NCBI GenBank assembly: GCA_024509875.1
Contig: JAMPIV010010569.1
Coordinates: 62,001 to 126,000 of the forward strand
Source of the DNA: Oreohelix idahoensis
Taxonomy: Eukaryota > Mollusca > Gastropoda > Stylommatophora > Oreohelicidae
DNA length: 64,000 bases
Reading direction: 5' to 3'
In this document: in pieces, positions 1-11,450 of the stretch
Position numbering within the stretch: the stretch's first letter is position 1
Layout: every line of letters begins with the position of its first letter
The notes under the pieces: model-generated
What the model saw: only the letters and a program-made list of their open reading frames with translations
What the model was told of the DNA's origin: nothing
Database searches by the model: none
Made by a program: the position numbers and the translations under genes

Positions 1-120
1 AAAACTCAGGTAATGGTCCATCGTAACTTTGAAGCACCAAATATTCAAAGTGACCCATGAAGAGGCAGGCATAACTCGGGCCCATTTTGGTGCCCATAGC
101 AACGCCACTAATTTGATTAA

Positions 121-1356
121 AGAACATAAATTCATGTTCTCAGTTGCTTGTCTTCATGAAATATATTCATTCAGATGACATCAAAGAAGAGTTCCTATTT
201 TGTAGTACACTTGAAACTACTACAAAAGGTGAAGATATTATGGAGAAGATAAATACCTTTTTTGAAACTGGAGGACTACAGTGGAAAAACGTCTGTGGGG
301 TTTGTACAGATGGAGCACCAGCTATGCTAGGGTCAAAGTCGGGCTTTCAGACAAAAGTGAAAGAACTTGCTCCGCAAGCAAAGGGCATTCACTGCATGAT
401 TCACTGATATGCTCTTGCCAGTAAGACTTTTCCAGCTCCTCTGCAAGAGGTACTTGATTCTCTGATCGAAATTGTGAATTACATCAAATCTGGAGCCCTC
501 AACACCCGTCTGTTTAAAGAACTCTGTAAAGCCATGAATTCTGATCATGAGGTTCTTCTTTTCTACACTGCTGTACGCTGTTTGGCGAAAGAAAATGTTG
601 TCAATCGTGTCTTTGAGTTGAAAGATGAAATCAAGTTGTTCCTGGAAGTGCAAGGGAAACATGACCTTGTGGCTTACTTTAATGATGAAGCTTGGAAGAA
701 AAGAGTTGCTTACTTAGCAGACATTTTAGACCAGCTAAATATGCTGAACCTGAAACTTCAGGGAAAGGAAACATACATTATTCAATTTCAAGACAATCTT
801 CAGGCATTTGTATCCAAGCTGCAAAACTGGTGTCGGAAAGTAAATCTTGGAAACATTGCTATGTTTGAAAAACTCTGCAGTGTGGTAGCGGAATCTGATT
901 GTGAACTTGATGAGAATCTGAAGGAGATTACTGGGCACCTTGAATCCCTTGAAAAGGAATTTCAGCGGTAGTTCCCTGAGCTTACAGAAGAAAAAGCTGC
1001 ACTGGTACGAAACCCATTCTCTGCAAGTAGTCAGCATTCCCGATAAAGTACAGGATGAATTCTTGGATCTGCGGAACGATTCCTCGGCACATAATTTGTT
1101 TTATGAAACATTGCTGATTCAGTTCTGTTGTGCTATGTATCAGTCATATCCAAATGTTATCATGCTTGCCTTTCGAGTTTTACCTCCATTTGCCCCTACA
1201 TATCTCTGCGAGAGTGGATTTTCAACGCTTCTTCATATCAAAACAAAGGCAAGAAACTGACTGATTGTTGAGAATGACATGAGGTTGGCTTTAACAAACA
1301 CTCAGCCGCAAATTTTGAAGCTGGTTGCCAAGATGCAAGTACAACCATCGCATTAA
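121..1356 (+). pseudogene. hAT-type transposase remnant (ZBED5/SCAND3-like)
   Basis: Decayed transposase of the hAT superfamily, of the kind that gave rise to vertebrate ZBED5/SCAND3-like genes. The first frame (about 144-407) reads a core segment with CTDGAPAMLG and ends in a stop at 405-407. The same frame resumes to 971 with a block ending NRVFELKDEIKLFLE, which is typical of the family. After a frame change at about 950-970, the C-terminal hAT dimerisation block (YLCESGFSTLLHIKTKARN) and a family-like tail ending QPSH and TAA at 1354-1356 follow, with another stop at 1258-1260. The N-terminal BED finger is missing because the window begins inside the copy or the copy is truncated. At least two stops and one frameshift make it non-functional. 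No terminal inverted repeat was found. Confidence 0.8.
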
Positions 1357-2540
1357 ATATTAGGTTACCTTTGCTTTTAGTTCTCTATAAGAAACTCGCA
1401 TAAAGGAGTCACCAGCCTTGCAGTGGTGGTACATGAAATCATCATTCTATATGCTGAAGTTGCCAGCCTCGTATGACTTTGACATCCACTTAGAAATTTT
1501 CAAATATTAATATTCACGTCAATATATACATATTTCACGTGTTAAAAATGCAAAACATAGAATTATAGATAGCCTATACAACTTACCCCAAATTGACTTT
1601 GGGATCACAGACAGACTGCTGGCTCAGAGAAATAGCTAAGGCAACTTGTTGAAGATGCCTCTTACACATGTTCTGGGGCGTTGCTACTTTACAATAAGTT
1701 CCCACTTTGACTCTGGTTTTCCTTGTTAATAATGGTAGAGTTTTCCTGAGCTTTTAAGTCCTAGAGTTTTCCTGAGCTTTTAAGTCCTCAAGAGGCTCAA
1801 ACAAGTCCGGTCTGATAAATGGATTCTGATTCTATTCTTAACTCTGGCAGGTCTGGTTGTTTTCTAGACGAGATGAATTTTCACAGTGTTTTCAACCAAC
1901 TAAAGTGTCAGGTTATATTGTAACTTTCATCCCACATACGTTGTTGTTAACTATTAGATCAGGCTCCAATAAGAAATGTTGTTATGTTTGCATTTTGAAT
2001 GCCGTCCAATAGTTACAATCATGCGTGGTTTGATGGCGTCTATTCAAAAAATTTCCTCATAGGAAAATTCTGCATGTGGTTGTAAAGGTCACATCTTCCA
2101 TATATGGCAATCGTGACATTTGAATTTTCTCGTCAATAATTACATACAGCTTCTTACATCTGCCCGGAACAATTACAACATTTTCGCTCAGGTGTGTCAA
2201 ACTGATAATTATCGCCCAGTCATTGTGCAAACAACAATTCATTGTATTACCATCTGGGCTAAGACGTTACGCTAGTCTTATCAGCGATAATCAACCTTTG
2301 CTGGCCATTTTCCGTGTGAAACAGGCGATCAACTTCTGGTTTACAAGAATGTCTACCAATGGACTGTCGGTTAAGGTTGCATCAACTGTCTACTCTCTCA
2401 GCAGGGATGGTCAGGTAAACAGACAAGACGAATTATTACGGAGAAGTGCAAACAATGACTCTAAAATAACAATACTGCCGGAGAGGAAAAGAAAGCAAAC
2501 CCTATTATGCGACATCGTGTTATATACTGTTTTAGATCAA
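1357..2540. other. AT-rich stretch without a recognised gene
   Basis: No coding or RNA signal is recognised here. The only internal structure seen is a two-copy 26-bp direct repeat at about 1737-1790 (unit beginning AGAGTTTTCCTGAGC). Confidence 0.5.
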
Positions 2541-2735
2541 CTACCGTGACAAGTATGGGAAACTAAGAGCCACGGATCCAGACCTCCAGGACGACCAAGA
2601 ATCAGCTGGGAGGACATTAGACAATCTCCGACAGACCAAGGACTAGTTTAGAACCAAGCCAGGAGGAAGACGGCTGATAGGATAGTGTGGCGCTTTCTCT
2701 GGCAAACCTCTACACCCCAGGGTAGAAGACAGTTG
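2541..2735 (+). mobile_element. LINE C 3' fragment
   Basis: The segment resembles two other places in the window (22850-23050 and 59130-59700). Conceptual translation gives the C-terminal end of a LINE ORF: a Trp-rich stretch with SQGSRPPRRP-type and ARRKTADRIVW-type words, then a glycine/arginine end. It is a 5'-truncated and frameshifted copy. The family is assigned from the conserved LINE C-terminal style (GHV..M, RGRP, W) seen best in the 59130 copy. The clade is not determined. Confidence 0.6.
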
Positions 2736-2737
2736 GT

Positions 2738-3205
2738 TTGGTTTTAAGGACTATCTTCATTGCACATGGACAACTCCATCAGTGCTCCAATCTCCTCCCT
2801 TAGATTACACAAGGAGGATCTCAGCACAGTGCACAAACTCCATATCAATGGCGAGAATCCCAATGTGAGTATGTAGGAATCACACATTCTATAAATATTT
2901 TTGTTGTGGGTAGGTTTCTAATTTTTAAATTTTGCCAGGGCAGCGGCCTGATAGGCCCACTCTTTACGATTTCAAACTGCCTTGGGATTTTTTACATGCG
3001 TAACCTGCACATGGGACCTCCTATGTTTTTCACCTTTATCCGAGAAGGCCAAGCATCTGATCTCACTACCCAGGAGACCAGGGGGTAGTATGACATCATT
3101 AAGACCACTCGTTCTGAAAAAAATGTCCTCAACTGGGAATCAAAACCTGGTACCTCTAGAATTCGAGGCGGACGCCATACCTCTTAGCCACTCCGACTCC
3201 AACAT
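2738..3205 (-). repeat. tRNA-derived SINE, family S1
   Basis: Read on the minus strand, the element starts with a tRNA-like head. There is an A-box-like TGGCTAAGAGG (complement at 3180-3190) and a B-box-like GGTTTTGATTCCC (complement near 3134-3147), about 35 bp apart. The body is shared with 13615-14098 (minus) and partly with 58775-59010 (plus). The 3' end reads CAATGAAGATAGTCCTTAAAACC. The internal RNA polymerase III promoter layout is standard for tRNA SINEs. The tRNA isotype was not assigned. Confidence 0.7.
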
Positions 3206-3235
3206 TCTTCAAGTACATCCAATAAATTATTCTTC

Positions 3236-3540
3236 TTCCCTCTTCGGCCTCAGACTTCCACATTTATGACTCTAATAAAAGCAGTAGTCAGCTCAAGGCT
3301 CCTGACATCTCCAAACAGTTTTTCGTGGAGAGAAGTAGGTTTTTGCCATATGCTACTCTGTTCGCTGCTGTAAGTTGGGCAGGACTGCAGCAGATGTTTG
3401 GCTGTTATGGGGCTGGTGCCACAGGTGCAGAAATCTGTTGTACCAATCCTGCACTTGTGGTATAGATGGTACCTCAACCTGTTGTATCCAGTGTGTAAGC
3501 AGAAAATGATGACCTGGTCTCACCTAGAAAGCTGGTGATA
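3236..3540 (-). mobile_element. I-type LINE, C-terminal coding end
   Basis: The minus strand reads the C-terminal end of a LINE polyprotein downstream of RNase H: a zinc-finger-like Cys/His segment (CTCGTSPITAKHLLQSCP) followed by LTTAFIRVINVEV and a stop at 3250-3252. The frame continues upstream to about 3530 with TGYNRLRYHLYHK. It matches in style the part of the 24361-28367 LINE that stops at CPLYDQLRKIY, so this fragment shows what the 3' end of that sort of element looks like when intact. It is a strongly 5'-truncated copy. Confidence 0.7.
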
Positions 3541-3839
3541 GGCATCATTTTTATTTGGCCTAGTTGCTCTTTTTCCCATTTGAACTTATGCAATAAATAA
3601 AAGTGAAGATATCAATACTTAAAAATAGAAAGCGACTTTTCATTCACCCGTTACAATTAACTAGAGAGTTTGTTGAAGCAGAAAAGTGGTGCTAAGATTA
3701 ACTAGATTTCTCAGAAAATGGTGGAGCAGCTGACTGTGCAGGTGTTGAAGATGACGAGTCTGACTGCTTCACAAAAAGAATCTGCTGTCTCTGTTTTTTG
3801 AAAAGCTAATCTTTCCTTCTAGGTACAACAAACTGCCTC

Positions 3840-4560
3840 TTTGCCGCGGTCGGAAAATTCTGTAACGCGCAAGCGAGGCCCAGTTTGGGCCCTTTTCAAC
3901 CTCGCTCTGCCTAGTAATTAATTTGCCTTTTCTAAATAAAAATTATATCTTCTGGTTCCTTGATCTTTCTTCTTTCATAATATGTCAATTATAACTTTCT
4001 GCGTGTCATTGAAATTGAGTGAGACAAAAAACAAAAACACCACGAAACCGCTTTTACCGTGCGCTGGCTGACCGGCGCTCACGAAAGCGAAATTTCTTGA
4101 AAGGACCCTCACCTCATTCATAGCGTCCGCGCTATGTCCTCAAAAATGCTACACTAATACGGTTTTCACCATTGAGAAGAGCGGAAACTGAGGTTTACGC
4201 ACATGTAACACAAGGTACAGATTTTGTATAGGAAGATATAGTAAATTCGAAGTGAATGAGAAAGTTTGAATTTTAATACACATCTGGGAGGCCTACCTAC
4301 ACTTGTGTTACATCAAACAAATGAGCAGCCATACTGCTAAAATCGTATCAAAGTTTTAAACACCGTCGTTATTTGAGCAAAGAGCGAAATAACGTTAAAA
4401 CAGAGCACCTCCAACACATTTCGGCGTGTAAACATAAAGGCGGATGTTCCATCTGACAAACCCGGACACGACGGGCCGGCTGTACGAAACACAGCACGAA
4501 ATGACTCAGGCGCTGAAATGAAAGTTTCACCAATGGAAGTCGACTTAATATGTGTTCTGA
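3840..4560 (+). promoter_or_regulatory. CpG-dense block with a splice donor, candidate promoter/untranslated exon
   Basis: Clusters of CpG occur at 3843-3880, 4045-4135 and 4425-4550 in a window that is otherwise poor in CpG outside young transposons. The block ends in a consensus-like 5' splice site, TTCTGA/GTAAGT, at 4560/4561. The ATMIN-like gene needs an upstream untranslated exon, because its first coding exon begins right after a TTTATTTCAG acceptor at 22201 and has an in-frame TAA just before its ATG. This block is the best candidate in the window for that exon. The link is inferred; it could equally be an unrelated CpG cluster or a remnant of another repeat. Confidence 0.3.
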
Positions 4561-5224
4561 GTAAGTTTTGAATTTTGTTTTATTTCTACTCATTTCAGAC
4601 CTATTTTGTTTATTTGCAATATAGCAACGGCAATTGACGGAGGGCGGATGTATTAGTAAAAGAACAGCCAAATGTGGCTGCTCGATTCACACATTTAGAC
4701 AGAAAGTTTTTCGTTTTTTAAGCAATTTTGGGGGTGGGGTATTGTTGTTTATGTAGCTTTTTGGTTGTTTTATCGGACCATCACCATTTTCTAAACATTC
4801 GGTATCAGAATTAAGGTCTAACACTTAGTAACAGCTTGTAAAGCCGCTGACCTACTTTCGATAACGTCATGGATGTCAAAGGTCATGTTTAGAATTTAGC
4901 TTGTGAACGTTAATCTTTTTTTTTTTAATTGCCTCTCTCGCATAATTAACCTTTTTTTCCCTCAATTATTTCAGGGGACAATCGTTATGATGCACATTTT
5001 TCAATGACGGGAAGAGACAGACGTCCGGCTCTGCCACTGATTTCTACTGTGACAAATCTATTGGCACAGTTCTGTCTTCTGAAGGACTAGGAAAATGCAA
5101 CATCGGAGCTAGTACGTCTTGTTGTGTAAAGTGATGTAAAAGAGACTTACAATCTACTGTATAATTAATATAATGATTTAAATGGTAAATGCAGTAAAAA
5201 TTAATGCCGCAATAAATGCTTAAT
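4561..5224. other. non-coding stretch
   Basis: AT-rich sequence between the CpG-dense block and the LINE A insertion. No gene or recognisable repeat is seen. Confidence 0.45.
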
Positions 5225-5235
5225 GATTAACAAAG
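5225..5235 (+). repeat. LINE A left target-site duplication
   Basis: The 11-bp word GATTAACAAAG is repeated exactly at 8558-8568 after the GAA-rich tail. The two copies fix the ends of the LINE A insertion. Confidence 0.9.
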
Positions 5236-5482
5236 CTGCCATCAATGGTACCTATACCTTGTAGCGGTATGGCAGCTTGTGTACCCTGATAATCCCCAGA
5301 GCAATGCCAGTGGGAGTTTTACTCCTGGTAGGTTCAACCATGCTGGACTGGTCTGCGTGGGTAGGGGTCAGACAAAAGCTGGTACCCTGGTCCTCCAGGT
5401 TGGGGGTTTTAGCACAGGGCCGACACCCCTGTCTGTGTAAAAAATCGCACACGTTACGGAAACAGCAATAAATGAAAATACT

Positions 5483-6187
5483 TTGATGCAGGACGGACAT
5501 CCGGAGTCTCAGGCTCATATGACTGACAGTGGTGAAAGCCGAAAGGAAGCCACTGGCATGAAAACGGATGCTCAGACCGCAAAACACGAAACCAAAATTG
5601 GTTTTTGGAATGTCAGAACTATGAATGAGGCAGGAAAGCTGAGACAGATCACGGCAGAGATGAGGAATTACAAACTACATATCCTGGGAATAAGCGAGAG
5701 CAGATGGACAGGGATGGGGAGAATAAAAACAGCTACAGGGGAAACAGTACTTTATTCTGGTAGAGAAGACGGTCAGCACAACGAAGGTGTAGCCATTATC
5801 CTTAAGAAAGGAATGGAAGGGTCTCTACTGGAATGGAAACCCATTAACAACAGACTAATAAGAGCAAGACTGAGGGGGAGATTCACCAACACCACAATTA
5901 TACAATGCTATGCACCAACAAACGACAGCGATGAAGAGATCAAGGACGAGTTCTATCAACAGGTACAAAAGGAAATGGAAACTGTACCCAGGTACGATCT
6001 TATTATAGTAATGGGAGACCTAAATGCGAAAGTTGGAACACATAATAATTATAACGAAAGAGTAATGGGGAAATGCGGCAGTGGAACAGTAAATGAGAAT
6101 GGGGACAAATTAATAAGCTTCTGCAGTATATTAACAACCTGGTCATTGGAGGAACACTTTTTCAACACAAAGAAGTGCACAAGTTAA
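5483..6187 (+). pseudogene. LINE A endonuclease, 5' part of split ORF
   Basis: N-terminal part (up to 234 codons) of the LINE A protein. It contains the APE-type endonuclease motifs in order: FWNVRTMNEAG, ISESRWTG, CYAPTND and VMGDLNAKVG, where Asn/Asp/Glu residues form the metal and phosphate site. The reading frame goes wrong around 6125, just after KLISFCS: family-like sequence continues in another frame, while this one runs to a stop at 6185-6187. The end of the endonuclease (SDHHLVVARL) is therefore in the next frame. The protein would nick target DNA for target-primed reverse transcription. The upstream start is not certain; several in-frame Met codons lie in the first 60 residues. Confidence 0.8.
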
Positions 6188-8514
6188 CATGGGAATCACC
6201 AAACGGACGAGACAAAAACCAGATAGATCACATAATGATCAATGGCAGATGGAGACATGCACTACAAGACGTGAAAGTAAGAAGAGGCGCAGATGTGGGA
6301 AGTGATCATCACCTAGTAGTAGCAAGACTGAAGGTGAAACTCAGAGCTGCTGGACCAGTTGCAGTCAAACAGAAAAGATATAACATCACGAAACTTAAGG
6401 ACCCCCTCACCAGAAAAGCGTTCATGGCCGACGTAAAGAGGCGATATCTGATTACCAAAAGCCAGGAAAGAACAGAGACCGACGATGTGGACCAGAAATT
6501 CAACACCATCTCAACAATATACAAAGAAAGCAGCAAGTCATGCTTGGGATTCCAGGAAAGAAAGAGCCAAGACTGGATAACACCAGAAACGCTAAACACC
6601 ATAGCGAAGAGAAAGGAAATGAAAAGGAAGAAAACAGAAGCTAAGTCTCCCAGGTTAAAGGCAATATACAGTGAACAGTACAGTCAGCTGGACAAGGAAG
6701 TAAAACGTCAAACCCGTGCTGACAAAAGGACATTTCTGGATGACCTTGCAAGACAGGCAGAAGAGGCAGCACTGAGAAATGAACAAAGCACAGTTTATAA
6801 AATAACTAAAGCTATCAGCGGAAAACGAGGTGCAAACAACATAACGTTAGTAAGAGACAAGCAAGGAAACCTCATCACCACAGCACAGGGGCAGGAAACA
6901 AGATGGGCAGAGCACTTCAGAGAAACACTGAATAAGGAACCACCAGAGACTCAGCTGAATGTTCCTGAGGCTGAAAGTGACTTAGACGTAAATACAGACA
7001 TTCCACGAAAAGAAGAAATTATCACAGCTATCAAAGGGCTAAAAAATGGAAAAGCGCCTGGTCACGACAATCTGAATGCTGAGCTATTCAAGACAGACCC
7101 TGAACTAGCAGCAGAACTATTAGAACCACTATTTGCACAAGTCTGGGAAACTGAGACAACACCAACAGAGTGGAGTAAAGGAATAATTGTCAAATTGCCC
7201 AAGAAGGGCGACCTTGCAGATTGCAACAACTGGAGAGGAATTACCCTCCTCTTAGTTCCCAGCAAAATACTAGGCAGGATAATCATCCAGAGAATTTCAA
7301 AAGCAGTTGACCAAAAACTGAGGAAAGAACAAGCGGGCTTCAGAAAGAACAGAAGATGTGCAGATCATATATTTACCCTCAGGAACATTATAGAGCAATG
7401 CTCAGAATGGCAGAGACAGCTGTACATTAACTTTGTTGATTTTGAAAAGGCTTTCGACAGCATACACAGGGACAGCCTATGGAAAATTCTGAGGGCTTAT
7501 GGAATTCCCAGCCGCATTGTTTCCATTATAAAAAGCCTCTATTCTAACTTTACGTGCAGTGTTGGATCGAGTAATGTAACTTTCGAAGTGAAAACAGGAG
7601 TACGACAGGGATGCCCCTTATCAACAACATTATTTTTGACAGTCATAGATTGGGTGATGCGCCAGACTACAGAGGGCAGTCCAAGAGGAATTAGATGGAC
7701 AACGTTTTCTACACTGGAAGATTTGGAATATGCAGATGACATTGCACTACTCGCGCATTCACATCAACACATTCAAGACAAAACTGATAGACTGAATAAG
7801 TATGGCCAGCAGGTTGGCCTGAACATCAATTTGAAGAAGACAGAGGTCATGACACTAAATGTGGACAATCCTGAGCCAGTAACAGTAAGGAACCAGAAGT
7901 TAGAACAGACAGACGCATTTACTTACCTAGGAAGCATAGTAACACCTGACGGCGGAACAAGCAAGGACATTAACAACAGAATGAATAAAGCGAGAACAGC
8001 CTTTGCTGTTCTCAACAACATTTGGAAGTCTTCCCAGTACAGCACAAACACCAAATTAAGACTGTATGAGAGCTGTGTACTTTCTGTGCTTCTCTATGGT
8101 GCGGAATGTTGGAGAGTAACAGAGAAGGAAATGTCGAAACTGTCCTCCTTCCACACAATCTGCCTAAGGAAAATTCTCAGAATCTTTTGGCCAAACACCA
8201 TCAGCAACCAAGAACTACTTATTCGGAGTAACCAGGAGGACATGCACACCATCATAGCTGGCAGACGCTGGAGTTGGGTTGGCCATGTCCTCAGAAGGGA
8301 CCCTGATACCATCACAAGAACAGCTATGCAATGGACCCCCGAGGGAAAGCGAAAGAGAGGCCGACCAAAAACAACTTGGCGGAGAACTGTGGAAGCTGAG
8401 ATGCAAAGAATGAACCACAGTTGGGGCACTGTACGAAGGATGGCCGCCGACCGAGCAAAGTGGAATCATTTTGTTGCTGCCCTACAAGACGCCACCAGGC
8501 GTGATGGCCGCTGA
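6175..8514 (+). pseudogene. LINE A end of endonuclease plus reverse transcriptase
   Basis: A long open stretch of about 779 codons holding the last endonuclease motif (NQIDHIMINGRW, SDHHLVVARL) and the complete reverse transcriptase. Visible RT blocks are NWRGITLL, AGFRKNRRCADHIFTLRNII, FVDFEKAFDS, GVRQGCPLS and the catalytic YADD at about residues 519-522. Then come the thumb (YLGSIVTPDGG), LLYGAECW, GHVLRRDPD and the basic RKRGRPKTTWRR tail. No RNase H follows. The frame is open to its stop, so the single frameshift before it is the only obvious lesion. The overlap with the upstream frame (6175-6187) comes from that frameshift; it is not a sign of a two-ORF design. Confidence 0.85.
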
Positions 8515-8557
8515 CTGCTTTGACGGTTGGCGGTTATGGATCAAAGAAGAAGAAGAA

Positions 8558-8568
8558 GATTAACAAAG
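8558..8568 (+). repeat. LINE A right target-site duplication
   Basis: GATTAACAAAG, identical to 5225-5235, directly after the (GAA)n tail. Confidence 0.9.
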
Positions 8569-9585
8569 GGAAAGAAAAAATAATTTGGCCGACATTTTTT
8601 GTATTAATAATAAAATAACACAATCATGTAATTTGTCCTCTTCCCGTCCCTCCCAACAAATTTCTCTCAGGTGACCTCTTGGTTTCTCTGTGCTACATGA
8701 ACAGAATGTGAGTAAAGGACAGCTACAATACAGGTGCCAGATGTCAGTACAACAAGCCAGTGCCCTGAGAGGAGATTCACTTGAGGAATTTTGATGCAGC
8801 TGACCTCAAGTGACAGTGAGTTGGACACGGACTAATATGTAATGTTTCTTTGTTTATAAAAATCAAATTTTAAGCAGTAAAGGTTGTTTCAATCAAGAAA
8901 ATAACCATCAATTTGAATTGTACAACTCAAATTACATTAATATGGAAGTTTTCAGCTCTATAGCTGCAATATTCATGATTTTATGACAACATTTGGAATT
9001 TCGTGAGATTTTTCTTCCGAACTGCAAATTTAGCCTTCGATCCATTTTCACATAATGCAGTTTTATAGTATTCAGTATTTCATGTGGCTCAAAAAAATTA
9101 AGCATCAAGTATATATTGCTCTCTTTAAGCTCAATAAATCTTATAGCTTTCCTGTGTGAAGTTTTTGATTTATGAGTGCATGAAAATGCATATTTGCACT
9201 TTGCGAGCACAACAATGAGACTTGCTACTGCATCTTTTGTCAATTTTGATGGACCATAATTCATTTAATTGATTTGTTGTACTTCCCATGTTTCTTTTCT
9301 CCAATAAGGACTTGTATGACTTTGTACAAAAAGCATTATTGACTTGGTAAGTGTTTGTTGACTGTAGTTATGATTGTGCAAAGTCAGGCAATTTGTTTGG
9401 TGCGAAGATGTTTGAAAATTTTTGTAATTCCCCACAATTTTGAAATGCTGTAACTCGGCTGTTTGATGTGCGATTTTTAAAATTTAAAAAGGAAATTTCA
9501 TGGCTTAAAGAGATCCATTGAGATCTATAAACAAAGACACTGTAAAAACAAAATGAAAAATCAGTTTGTGGTACCTATTCCTTCT
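8569..9585. other. AT-rich stretch without a recognised gene
   Basis: No convincing coding frame, RNA gene or named repeat is recognised. Short open frames in this interval lack any known motif and are probably chance. Confidence 0.5.
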
Positions 9586-9587
9586 GA

Positions 9588-10075
9588 ACTTTCAACATGT
9601 CTTTCAGGGCTTTGAGTTTCTCTTTCTTCAATTTCAGCTTTGCCTTTTCAATTTCTAGTAACTGTTCTGAGTAGGTGCACTTCTTTTTAGATGGGCCTGG
9701 AGCCACATCCCAGTTGATGTGATGTAACAATCAACAGTGATCTTCTGTTTCTAGATTTTTTGGTGTGACCACGGAAGCACGTGGCATGCTAATCTCATTT
9801 TCTGGTTCCGATATCTCATCTATGATAATCTCTTCTTCTACATCACTCTCAACCATCTTCAGTTCTTGCTCAGTTTCATTTGATGATGTCCTGAGTTGTC
9901 CAGCTCCCATGTTTTTTCACTTTCCTCTAGCCTGGCCTTTCAAGGTGGAAATGTTTACATTATAGAGTTTCGCTGCTTTTCTATATCCCAGAACATATGG
10001 CATTGTTTGACTGCTTGTCGCATCATTTTTGTGTTGTAGGCCTGTGTTTTTCTTTTATAATTTAGAACCATTGTT
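9588..10075 (-). pseudogene. pipsqueak-HTH protein remnant (pogo/Tigger-type N- and C-ends)
   Basis: Reading the minus strand from 10074, an ATG opens MVLNYKRKTQAYNTKMM, and after a frameshift GYRKAAKLYNVNVSTLKGQARG follows. This is the layout of a pipsqueak-type helix-turn-helix, the DNA-binding domain at the N-terminus of many pogo/Tigger transposases and jerky-like genes. Next comes an acidic stretch (EQELKMVESDVEEEIIIDE), then PGPSKKK and a Lys/Glu/Leu-rich amphipathic tail (KLKLKKEKLKALKDMLK) ending in a stop at about 9589. No DDE catalytic core lies between, so this is an internally deleted relic or a small HTH gene derived from a transposon. At least one frameshift and two stops were seen. 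Confidence 0.55.
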
Positions 10076-10589
10076 AAAGATGAAATTGGATTTTCAAAAA
10101 GTCTTGTAAGCCAAAATCCCGGTAGAAGAGGAACGACTAAGTTAGGAAGTAGTTATAGACCTGTCAACCTGTACAAATTGTTCATACAATGTACGTATTT
10201 ATGATACTTTTAGCAGTTTACGGCCATACAGACTCGTATGGATTTTTCCTCCCTCCAAAAAAAAAAAAAATCGAATTTTTTTTTTTTTTAAAGTTCTAAA
10301 AATATTTTCCAATCCAAGTTTTTTAAAATTTTAAAATCAAAAAATATTTTCTAGCCCAGGTTTTTTTAAAACCAATTTTTTTATTTCGGGAATCTCTGCA
10401 TCTCTTTTTAAACTGAAGTCTCTCACAGCAATCAATCAAATCCTTTTATACCCAACAATTCGGCAAAAACTTTGAATTCGGCCTCAAATACTTTGGGCTT
10501 TCAGCGTGACATGATGCATTTTTAAAGTTACCTGTTATCAAGACACTTTGACACCAATTTATTTAAAAAAAGCTAAGTATAACTTGGTT

Positions 10590-11450
10590 AAATATTGCTG
10601 TTGTTTTGCTTTGTTGCAATTTAATCGCTGTCTTAATCTTTCCAGTTATATCTTGCTCTTCAGTATATTTCAGATAAATTAATGTCATAATATTCTGTGT
10701 AGGCCCTGCATAACTAAAAAAAAGTTTGTTTGCGTTGAGTAGGCCTACTTTATTCCGGCAATCGAGATTCACTGCTTTATTTTTCATAAAGCGGCGATCT
10801 ATTATATTATCACTGGTCTAGGCTATCAATTTTTAAATAATAATTTTGTAAATTTTTGGTTGTACATTTTTCTTCCTAGATTAGTAATCTGTTCACAATT
10901 TAGTTAATTTTTTATATTGTTTGCTGTTGCTTTGCTTTGTTGTATTTTATTTTTGTCGTTCTCTTAATCTTTCCAGTTATATTTTGACCATTTCAATATT
11001 TCCAATAAATTAATATCATAAAATTTTGTGCAGCCCCTACAAAAGTAGAAAAATAAAGTTTATTTGCATTGAGTAGGCCTACCTACTTTATTTCAGTGGT
11101 CGAGATTCGCTGCTTTATTTTTTTAATAAAGTGGCAATCTATTATCACTGGTCTAGGCTACCAACTCTTAAATAATTTTGTAAATTTTTGGTGCTACGTT
11201 TTTCTTCCTAGATTTGATATTCTGTTCATAATTTGTTACATATTTTGTTGTTGTTGCTGTTAGCTTTGCTTTGTTGTGTTATTTATTATTATTTTTTTTT
11301 TTGTCGTTCTCTTAATCTTTTCAGTTATATTTTGATCATTTAAATATTTCCAATAAATTAATGTCATAATATTCTGTGTCGGCCCTATATAACTAGAAAA
11401 AAAGTTTGTTTGTGTAAATTTCACTGCTTTATTTTTCAATAAAAAAGTCC
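10590..11450. repeat. three-copy tandem repeat, unit about 325 bp
   Basis: The same sequence recurs with starts near 10597, 10920 and 11250. Each copy has a GCTTTGCTTTGTTG-like word, then CTTAATCTTTCCAGTTATAT, AATTAATGTCATAATATTCTGTG, CACTGCTTTATTTTT and GGTCTAGGCTA blocks in the same order. The third copy is shortened at its 3' end. Copies differ by scattered substitutions and poly-T length changes, so the array is old. No coding content is recognised. Confidence 0.8.

Larger units (their letters stand above)
5236..8557 (+). mobile_element. RTE-like LINE ('LINE A'), near full length
   Basis: A non-LTR retrotransposon of about 3.3 kb bounded by an 11-bp target-site duplication. It has a leader of about 250 bp, an apurinic-type endonuclease plus reverse transcriptase reading region with no RNase H, a short 3' UTR and a (GAA)n tail (8546-8557). 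Small size, a single EN-RT protein and a short simple-repeat tail suit the RTE group and its relatives. The clade is inferred from these traits, not from a tree. One frameshift splits the protein near 6125-6190, so this copy is probably dead. Truncated relatives occur at 33753-33934, 43931-44138, 52160-52442, 54353-54989 and 57905-58045. Confidence 0.88.

Noticed and set aside
6125..6190. Programmed frameshift between LINE A endonuclease and reverse transcriptase
   Set aside because: The break falls inside the endonuclease domain and no slippery site is evident, so it is most simply a mutation.
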